DNA of 5,468 bases, taken from positions 1 through 5,468 of the forward strand of contig JAJZCP010000122.1 in the NCBI GenBank assembly GCA_021846065.1, given 5' to 3'. The DNA is from Acidobacteriota bacterium (GTDB lineage Bacteria > Acidobacteriota > Terriglobia > Terriglobales > Acidobacteriaceae). Of this stretch, positions 1-5,468 are shown piece by piece. The notes below the pieces were generated by a model, which saw nothing but the letters and a program-made list of their open reading frames with translations, was not told the DNA's origin and made no database searches. The position numbers and the translations under genes were made by a program. Each line of letters starts with the position of its first letter. The stretch's first letter is position 1.

Positions 1-991
<991 letters not shown>

Positions 992-1001
992 TGTGCCCCC
1001 C
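992..1001 (-). promoter_or_regulatory. Probable ribosome binding site of ftsZ
   Basis: The minus strand reads GGGGGG followed by CACA and then the ATG at 991. The purine-rich run can pair with the pyrimidine-rich 3' end of 16S rRNA, although it is not a textbook AGGAGG. It favours the ATG at 991 over the in-frame ATG at 1003, which is preceded only by GGCTAACA. Confidence 0.5.
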
Positions 1002-1012
1002 ATTGTTAGCCT

Positions 1013-1065
1013 GTCTTTTATGTCCGGTCTTTCCGTGCTTTGTCTTCCATGTTCTGTCTTTCATG
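1013..1065. repeat. Four imperfect direct repeats in the ftsA-ftsZ spacer
   Basis: On the plus strand, variants of GTCTTTCATG begin at 1013 (GTCTTTTATG), 1027 (GTCTTTCCGTG), 1042 (GTCTTCCATG) and 1056 (GTCTTTCATG). The spacings are 14, 15 and 14 bp. Read in the direction of transcription, the unit is CATGAAAGAC. The array fills about half of the only real gap between ftsA and ftsZ. It could be a protein-binding array or part of an ftsZ leader; I do not recognise the motif. Chance similarity in pyrimidine-rich DNA remains possible. Confidence 0.5.
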
Positions 1066-1094
1066 ATACAAAGCGGCTGCCTCTCTGAAGCATC

Positions 1095-2303
1095 TCAAGC
1101 GCTGGCCGCAAAGAGCGAGCGCAACCGGGAGCGCAGGCTGGCTGTCTCTGCCGAGCGCATCCTGCGTTTTCGATTGGAGTAGAGCATCAAACCGATCAGC
1201 ACCGAGTTGGCGGGGTGCGCAAGCTCCAGCGGCATGCGGGAGATGGACACGGGCTGGCCGATGCGTGATCGGACGTGCAGAATGCTTTCGGCGACCTCAA
1301 GCAATCCGGGCAACATGGCTCCGCCACCGGTGATGACACATCCTGCTCCGAGCGCCTCCAGCACGCCACCATCGCGCAGGCTGTCGCGGACGGCCTCCAT
1401 CAACTCCCAGGCGCGCGGTTCCAGAATCTCCGCGATGCGGCGATGACGAATCTGCAAGGGGCGCGAAGCTTGAATTTCGACCTCGGCAAGTTGAGGAATT
1501 GCGGTGACGACAGCATTGCCGAATTGCAGCTTGACTTGTTCGGCGAGTGCGATGGGAAGCTCAAGCATGACAGCGAGATCATTGGTGAAGTGCTGCCCAC
1601 CGAACGGAATGCTGGCCGTGTGCGCGACGGCGCCCTCAAAAAAGACCACCAGCTCCGAGGAATGAGCGCCGATATCCAGCAGACAGACGCCGAGTTCGCG
1701 CTCGTCAGCGGTGAGCGTGGCTTCCGCCGCGGCAAGAGCTTCAAAGGCGGTGTCCTCGACCTCGATGCCGGCGCGATTGACGCAGGTGACGATGCTTTGC
1801 AAGGCGCTGGCTGAGCAGGTGGAGATGTGGAGATCGACTTCGAGGCGATTGCCGACCATGCCGACTGGATCGTGGATGCCGGGCTGCTGATCGAGCACAA
1901 ACTGACGCGTGAGCAGATGAAGAATTTCTCGACCTGCGGGCATGGGAACGCTGCGCGCGCGCTCGATCGCAAGACTGACGTCTTCGTTGGCGATCTCTCT
2001 CATGCGAGCGCCAAAGTGAACGGCTGCGGTGGTGTTGACGCTGGCAATGTTGGCTCCGCCGACACCGACGACGCACTCATCGACATTGACATGCACGATC
2101 TGCTCGACGCGATCACAGGCTGACTTGATGGCGCGTGCAGCGGGAGCAAGCTCGGCGATAAGGCTCTTGCGCATTCCCGCCGCCTCGACGATGGCATGGC
2201 CACGATAGCGCAGCGCGCCCTCGTTCACGTCGGCAGCAAGCGCGCGAATGAACGAGCTGCCCGCGTCCAGGACGACGATCAAATTACTTTGGCGCTGATT
2301 CAT
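1095..2303 (-). CDS. ftsA: Cell division protein FtsA, actin-like Z-ring membrane tether
   Basis: FtsA is an actin-fold protein that binds the FtsZ tail and anchors the ring to the inner membrane. This 402-residue protein is close to the usual family length of about 400-420. Phosphate loop 1 is VVLDAGSSFIRAL (residues 10-22), the 1C subdomain spans roughly 85-163 and includes REILHLLTRQF and the typical DPVGMVGNRLE (145-155), phosphate loop 2 is LLDIGAHSSELVVF (208-221), and the adenosine loop is VITGGGAMLPGL (323-334). The C-terminus, SLRSRLRSLFAASA (389-402), has alternating basic and hydrophobic residues as expected of the membrane-targeting amphipathic helix. Phosphate loop 2 departs from the common DIGGGT form. 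The ATG start overlaps the ftsQ stop (ATGA) and has a perfect AGGAGG six bases upstream, which implies translational coupling. ftsZ follows. Confidence 0.95.
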   Translation of the reverse strand: MNQRQSNLIVVLDAGSSFIRALAADVNEGALRYRGHAIVEAAGMRKSLIAELAPAARAIKSACDRVEQIVHVNVDECVVGVGGANIASVNTTAAVHFGARMREIANEDVSLAIERARSVPMPAGREILHLLTRQFVLDQQPGIHDPVGMVGNRLEVDLHISTCSASALQSIVTCVNRAGIEVEDTAFEALAAAEATLTADERELGVCLLDIGAHSSELVVFFEGAVAHTASIPFGGQHFTNDLAVMLELPIALAEQVKLQFGNAVVTAIPQLAEVEIQASRPLQIRHRRIAEILEPRAWELMEAVRDSLRDGGVLEALGAGCVITGGGAMLPGLLEVAESILHVRSRIGQPVSISRMPLELAHPANSVLIGLMLYSNRKRRMRSAETASLRSRLRSLFAASA

Positions 2304-2315
2304 TGTGCGCCTCCT
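2300..2315 (-). promoter_or_regulatory. ftsA ribosome binding site and ftsQ/ftsA ATGA overlap
   Basis: The minus strand reads AGGAGG (2315-2310), then six bases, then ATGA (2303-2300), where the TGA stop of ftsQ overlaps the ATG of ftsA. The consensus Shine-Dalgarno lies within the last codons of ftsQ. This fixes the ftsA start and suggests that ribosomes terminating on ftsQ can reinitiate on ftsA. Confidence 0.85.
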
Positions 2316-3676
2316 GTTGAGATGACACGGGATGGATGGGTTTTTTCATGGCTTGCTGGAGCATGATGATGCCTGGCAGCGGCTAAGCGTTGATGATGCG
2401 GCTCTGCTCGCCGCAAGGACTGGGCGCGATGCGCCGAAGTGGACGAGGACGCATGGCGAAGACTAGCCGCTTTGGCGGTTGCACGGATCGCATGAGACGG
2501 CTTTCTGGCGGAAGCGGCAGAGGCGTGCGATGCGGCTTCAGGAGTGGTCTTTGCGTCAGCGGCAGAGTTCGCAGTGGAAGGATTGGGGGCGAGTTCGAGC
2601 GGGACATCGCCAGGAAAACGCAGGTCGATACCGATCAGGTTCGGATAGCGCGATTGCCATTCGGCAATATGCGCCAGATACATCTGATACCGCGCGGCAA
2701 AGTTGTCTGCGCCAAAGTGGATGAGCAGGTCGGCGCCTTTGCTGGAAAGCGTAGCGCGAAGATCGTCAGGATCAGAGAGGTCAATCTCGGAGACCTGCGA
2801 AGAGGCATGGGGCTGGGCGTGGTCGAGATCCGCAAGGAATCGCTGATAAAGCGCCATGCGCTCCTGCGGCGAAGCCATTGCAGGATGAACGTGCAAGCCG
2901 GTTACGACGGGAAACGAGTAATGGTGAAGGGCCATGCGCGCCGGAGAGATGGGAAGCAGCACTCCATCCGCATCCACAAGTTCGACATTGTCGCCCTCTC
3001 GCGCAAAGGCAATCGGAGTTCGCTCGACGATGTGAACAAGAATCTGATCGGGAAGAATGCGCATGACTGTGGCGTGCTGAACCCATGGGATCGATTCGAG
3101 TTGACTGCGGCGCTGAGCCAGCGGCACTAGGAAGATATTGCGGCCAATATCCTGACCGAAGACGGAGAGCATCTCGTCGCGGGTGACTTGAGCGGCATGA
3201 TCGGATTGCGCGTGAATGGAAGCAGGAAGCGAAGCAATCTGCGAGCTGGCATCGAGGCGGAAGTGAACGTCGCGCAGAAGGTAACGGCGGAAGAGCAACC
3301 CGGCGGCAAGGACAACCGCGAGAAGAGCTGCGGTGATCAGGGCAAGCATGACCCAGCCTGCTCGCGTACTGGGCAAGTGACGACGTGCCGCAGCAAATTC
3401 GCGGACATCGGCACCGGCAGAGGCGCGCGGGACATTGCGTCGGCGCGGAGTGCGTCGAGTTGGAGCAGGGTCAAGCAGAATATCCTCGTCGCTCGCTTCC
3501 CTCAGGGAAGCATCATCCAGCCCCGGCAACTGAGCCTGCCGCGGCCGTTCGGGAGCGCGTCGCGAGGCGCCCGTGGGAGCGCGCCATGCTCCGCGCGTTG
3601 AACGCGGCATGGGCACGGCCTCTTCCACAGGATCTGCTTCTTCCCATAGCGTCGTAGATCTGTTTTTTGTCGTCAC
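2300..3676 (-). CDS. ftsQ: Cell division protein FtsQ (DivIB family), POTRA-domain divisome protein
   Basis: FtsQ is a bitopic inner-membrane protein that recruits FtsB/FtsL and the septal synthase to the division site. The 458-residue reading frame has a charged, Arg/Pro-rich cytoplasmic N-terminus (1-106), one membrane segment (about 107-129, GWVMLALITAALLAVVLAAG), a periplasmic POTRA domain (about 134-220) with NIFLVPLAQRR, IPWVQHATVMRILPD and VERTPIAFA, a FtsQ beta domain (about 221-355) ending in YPNLIGIDLRFPGDVPL, and a low-complexity Ala/Ser/His/Arg tail (about 365-458). It is much longer than E. coli FtsQ (about 276 residues) because of the two extensions. The start is uncertain. The GTG at 3676 lacks a Shine-Dalgarno and lies in a hairpin, whereas the ATG at 3610 (residue 23) follows GGAAGAGG eight bases upstream. 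The gene overlaps ftsA by 4 bp, and EAL lies 160 bp upstream. Confidence 0.92.
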   Translation of the reverse strand: MTTKNRSTTLWEEADPVEEAVPMPRSTRGAWRAPTGASRRAPERPRQAQLPGLDDASLREASDEDILLDPAPTRRTPRRRNVPRASAGADVREFAAARRHLPSTRAGWVMLALITAALLAVVLAAGLLFRRYLLRDVHFRLDASSQIASLPASIHAQSDHAAQVTRDEMLSVFGQDIGRNIFLVPLAQRRSQLESIPWVQHATVMRILPDQILVHIVERTPIAFAREGDNVELVDADGVLLPISPARMALHHYSFPVVTGLHVHPAMASPQERMALYQRFLADLDHAQPHASSQVSEIDLSDPDDLRATLSSKGADLLIHFGADNFAARYQMYLAHIAEWQSRYPNLIGIDLRFPGDVPLELAPNPSTANSAADAKTTPEAASHASAASARKPSHAIRATAKAASLRHASSSTSAHRAQSLRRAEPHHQRLAAARHHHAPASHEKTHPSRVISTGGAQ

Positions 3677-3694
3677 GACCGAGCCAGGTCGTGA
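3673..3694 (-). other. Hairpin over the longest-frame ftsQ start codon
   Basis: A perfect 8-bp inverted repeat, TCACGACC and GGTCGTGA, is separated by a 6-base loop. On the minus strand the GTG at 3676 lies in the second arm. No T-run follows on either strand, so it does not look like an intrinsic terminator. It could be a leader-RNA structure, an operator palindrome, or a sign that translation really begins at the ATG at 3610. Confidence 0.55.
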
Positions 3695-3709
3695 GAATCG
3701 CCAGATTTC

Positions 3710-3715
3710 ACTATA
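3710..3715 (-). promoter_or_regulatory. Possible -10 box of an ftsQ promoter
   Basis: The minus strand carries TATAGT, which matches five of six bases of the sigma70 consensus TATAAT, 34 bp before the GTG at 3676. No good -35 hexamer is found at 16-18 bp spacing; the best position reads CAATCA. If active, it would give ftsQAZ a transcript independent of the EAL gene. This is a weak call. Confidence 0.3.
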
Positions 3716-3836
3716 GCTTGCTGCGAGCGGAATGATTGCAGAGAATGCCGCTTCAGGAACCCAGCCAGTTACAGGGGGAATCGCTGAATGGCCGGAGGGT
3801 GCCGGGAGCGCGATGGTTGCCTGGAGCAGATTTCAT

Positions 3837-4607
3837 TCAGGCCGGAAGAGTGAAACCACCGAGAGCTTCAAAGGATGGGCGCGCGAGCAGGTAACCCTGC
3901 ATGAGACGAATGCCTGCTTTGCGAAGGCAAGCAAATTCGTCAACGGTTTCCACGCCTTCGGCAACGAGATCAATCCCTAATCCTTCGCAAAGCTCGACCA
4001 GTTTGCGCACAATCATCTGAGCGCTGGGGCGCTGATCGATCTTACGAGTGAGGTCCATGTCCATTTTGACGAGATGAGGGTTGAGATCGGCTAGAAGATT
4101 GAGGCCGGAGTAGCCGGAGCCGAGATCATCGAGCGCCACTTGAAAGCCCTGCCGACGATACTCCTCGACGATTCCGAGCAGGTGCTTTCGATCCACGACT
4201 TCTTCCACCTCGGTAATCTCAAAGATGAGCCTGTCGGTGGGAAAACACATCTTAGCGGCCGTTCGCAGGGTGAGTTGGATGCAGGCGGCAGGGCTGTAGA
4301 CCGCACCGGGCATGAAGTTGATGGAAAGCTTTGCGCCTGTCTCCACCAGACCGAGCATGGACGCCAGTTCGATGGCCTTGACGCGGCAGCTTTGGTCAAA
4401 GGCATAGCGGTTCTGCGCATTGACCTGCGCGAGAATTACACCAGCCGACTCCTGCTGCAACCCGCGGACCAGTGCTTCATAAGCGTATATACTACCGGAT
4501 TCCACATCCAAAATGGGCTGGAATGCCATGGTGATCGGGATCGGTGGTTCCACACCTTCACGACACGCTTCGCAGCGGGGAGAACTTTTTTCACCTTGCA
4601 TGGTCAT
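3837..4607 (-). CDS. Stand-alone EAL-domain cyclic-di-GMP phosphodiesterase
   Basis: EAL proteins hydrolyse cyclic-di-GMP to linear pGpG with two metal ions. This 256-residue protein is almost entirely one EAL domain (about 24-250), with no membrane segment or GGDEF, PAS or receiver domain, so it should be cytosolic. The expected catalytic and metal-binding residues are all visible: E44 in YEALVRG, N97 in SINFMP, E130 in FEITE, D160 and D161 in DDLGSGYSGL (loop 6), K181 in VKMDM, E217 in AEGVE, and Q237 in MQGYLLARP. This argues for an active enzyme, not a degenerate EAL-fold regulator. The short N-terminus has a CxxC pair (C12, C15) of unknown role. Start choice is between ATG at 4607 and 4601; neither has a strong Shine-Dalgarno. 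It lies between murC and ftsQ with its own plausible promoter. The physiological target cannot be read from the sequence. Confidence 0.93.
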   Translation of the reverse strand: MTMQGEKSSPRCEACREGVEPPIPITMAFQPILDVESGSIYAYEALVRGLQQESAGVILAQVNAQNRYAFDQSCRVKAIELASMLGLVETGAKLSINFMPGAVYSPAACIQLTLRTAAKMCFPTDRLIFEITEVEEVVDRKHLLGIVEEYRRQGFQVALDDLGSGYSGLNLLADLNPHLVKMDMDLTRKIDQRPSAQMIVRKLVELCEGLGIDLVAEGVETVDEFACLRKAGIRLMQGYLLARPSFEALGGFTLPA

Positions 4608-4652
4608 AGATAACCAACTTCAGCAAAATCTGGTCGTGCCAAGCTTTCGGGA

Positions 4653-4681
4653 ATTGTATCGGCGAAAACTACATTTGTGAT
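4653..4681 (-). promoter_or_regulatory. Putative sigma70-type promoter of the EAL gene
   Basis: On the minus strand, ATCACA (4681-4676, four of six matches to TTGACA) is followed by a 17-bp spacer and TACAAT (4658-4653, five of six matches to TATAAT). A start site about seven bases downstream would give a leader of roughly 40 bases to the ATG at 4607. It lies just downstream of the putative murC terminator, which fits a new transcription unit. Confidence 0.5.
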
Positions 4682-4690
4682 AGCGCCAGA

Positions 4691-4725
4691 CAAAAAAAGT
4701 TGCCCGAGAACGGAAGGTTTTTTTG
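4691..4725. terminator. Possible bidirectional terminator after murC
   Basis: CAAAAAAA (4691-4698) and TTTTTTTG (4718-4725) form a perfect 8-bp inverted repeat around a centre that contains CCG-AGAA-CGG (4704-4713). A run of seven Ts therefore ends the hairpin on both strands. On the minus strand it lies 73-107 bp past the murC stop. The GC core is only 3 bp with some G-U wobble pairs possible, so its strength as an intrinsic terminator is uncertain. Confidence 0.45.
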
Positions 4726-4797
4726 ATCGTGCGGAGATTAACTTCAAGCACTGTCGGCGCACACATGACGGTGTTGTCATTCATGCGGGTGGCCCCG

Positions 4798-5468
4798 TCA
4801 GTCCGTGGCAGATTCCAGTGCGTCGAGGATGAGCGGTGCAAGCTGGCTGACGTTGCCGGCGCCGAGCGTCAGGATCAGGTCGCCCGGCCGCACCGACGCA
4901 ACGACTAGCGCGACGGCTTGAGCGAAATCGGCTGCAAAAACGGCGGGTGGCTTGGAGATGCGAGCGGCGAGCGCAGCAGCGTCGATGCCGGGAATCGGCT
5001 CTTCGCTGGCAGCATAGATGGGCAGGACGACGAGCGAATCGGCAAGCGCAAAAGAAGTTGTGAATTCCTGGAAGAGGTCGCGCGTTCGGGTGTAGCGATG
5101 CGGCTGGAAGACGACATGAATGCGGGCATAGCCGCACTCTTGCGCGGCGGCGAGTGTGGCGGCGATCTCCGTAGGGTGATGGCCGTAATCGTCCACCACG
5201 GCGACGCCGTGGGCGCGACCGCGCAACTGGAAGCGTCGATCGACGCCGCGAAAGCTCTCCAGTCCGAGCGCAATGCGGTCCTCGGCAATGTCAAGCTGGC
5301 AACCGATGGCCACAGCAGCCGTAGCGTTGAGGATGTTGTGAAGACCCGGGACGCGCAAGGCGAAAGGGCCAAGTGCACCGTTCGCGGTGTGGATTCGGAA
5401 ACGGCTGAACTCGCCCGCACTGCCGCTTTGACCCAGAATTTCCAGTCGGAAATCGGCGGCTTTGTCGG
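4798..5468 (-). CDS. murC: UDP-N-acetylmuramate--L-alanine ligase MurC (5' end cut by window edge)
   Basis: MurC is the cytoplasmic ATP-dependent ligase that adds L-alanine to UDP-MurNAc, the first amino acid of the peptidoglycan stem peptide. The window holds the last 222 residues, roughly half of a protein that is usually about 450-490 long; the N-terminal UDP-binding domain and the ATP P-loop lie beyond the edge. Visible are the end of the central Mur ligase domain with LHNILNATAA (residues 42-51 of the fragment) and the C-terminal domain with GVDRRFQ (74-80), VVDDYGHHPTEI (90-101), VFQPHRYTRT (119-128), YAASEEPIPG (151-160) and GDLILTLGAGNV (195-206). DDYGHHP and HRYTRT are typical of MurC within the Mur ligases. 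The frame is open to the window edge. The next gene downstream is the EAL phosphodiesterase, 190 bp away, not murB, ddl or ftsQ. Confidence 0.97.
   Translation of the reverse strand, partial: DKAADFRLEILGQSGSAGEFSRFRIHTANGALGPFALRVPGLHNILNATAAVAIGCQLDIAEDRIALGLESFRGVDRRFQLRGRAHGVAVVDDYGHHPTEIAATLAAAQECGYARIHVVFQPHRYTRTRDLFQEFTTSFALADSLVVLPIYAASEEPIPGIDAAALAARISKPPAVFAADFAQAVALVVASVRPGDLILTLGAGNVSQLAPLILDALESATD

Noticed and set aside
1062..1094. Possible ftsZ promoter with TGTATCAT as an extended -10 box on the minus strand
   Set aside because: No acceptable -35 hexamer is present at 16-18 bp; the best alignment, GCTTCA, matches only two of six bases.
2390..3130. A 246-codon plus-strand open frame
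   Set aside because: It lies antisense to ftsQ, whose membrane segment, POTRA and beta domain are recognisable; the plus-strand product shows no domain.
3784..3812. Possible hairpin after the EAL stop (CGCT...CCGG...CCGG...AGCG)
   Set aside because: The stem is interrupted by a lopsided interior loop and no T-run follows on the minus strand, so I do not call a terminator.
4140..4613. A 157-codon plus-strand open frame
   Set aside because: It is antisense to the EAL gene, whose catalytic motifs are all conserved in the minus-strand frame.
4620..4784. A 54-codon minus-strand frame beginning 14 bp after the murC stop (MNDNTVMCAPTVLEV...)
   Set aside because: It runs through the putative terminator and EAL promoter, has no clear ribosome binding site, its second half is an Arg/Lys/Phe-rich string without family resemblance, and I recognise no domain.

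Overview
The window holds the 3' part of a division and cell wall (dcw) cluster. All genes are on the minus strand, so transcription runs from high to low coordinates. The order is murC (C-terminal part, cut by the right edge), a stand-alone EAL-domain cyclic-di-GMP phosphodiesterase, ftsQ, ftsA and ftsZ (cut by the left edge). I see no convincing plus-strand gene, RNA gene, mobile element or CRISPR. The DNA is GC-rich. The murC-ftsQ-ftsA-ftsZ order and the divergent FtsA and FtsQ suggest a Gram-negative bacterium, tentatively an acidobacterium (Terriglobia/Acidobacteriaceae-like). That assignment comes from the feel of the proteins, not from a search.

Region by region: murC ends at 4798. The next 190 bp contain a symmetric A7/T7 hairpin that could act as a terminator, followed by a plausible sigma70-type promoter. 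This suggests that the EAL gene (4607-3837) starts its own transcript. Another 160 bp separates EAL from ftsQ and contains a possible -10 box and an 8-bp-stem hairpin lying directly on the longest-frame GTG start of ftsQ. ftsQ and ftsA overlap by 4 bp (ATGA), with a perfect AGGAGG ribosome binding site inside the end of ftsQ. A 103-bp spacer with four imperfect repeats at 14-15 bp spacing leads to ftsZ.

Functionally, MurC adds L-Ala to UDP-MurNAc in the cytoplasm. FtsZ builds the division ring, FtsA tethers it to the membrane, and FtsQ links the ring to the periplasmic septal synthesis machinery. The EAL enzyme is the outsider. It retains the residues expected for c-di-GMP hydrolysis and sits where murB and/or ddl are found in many dcw clusters. 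That placement raises the possibility that c-di-GMP level and division gene expression or activity are linked in this organism, but the sequence shows only proximity.
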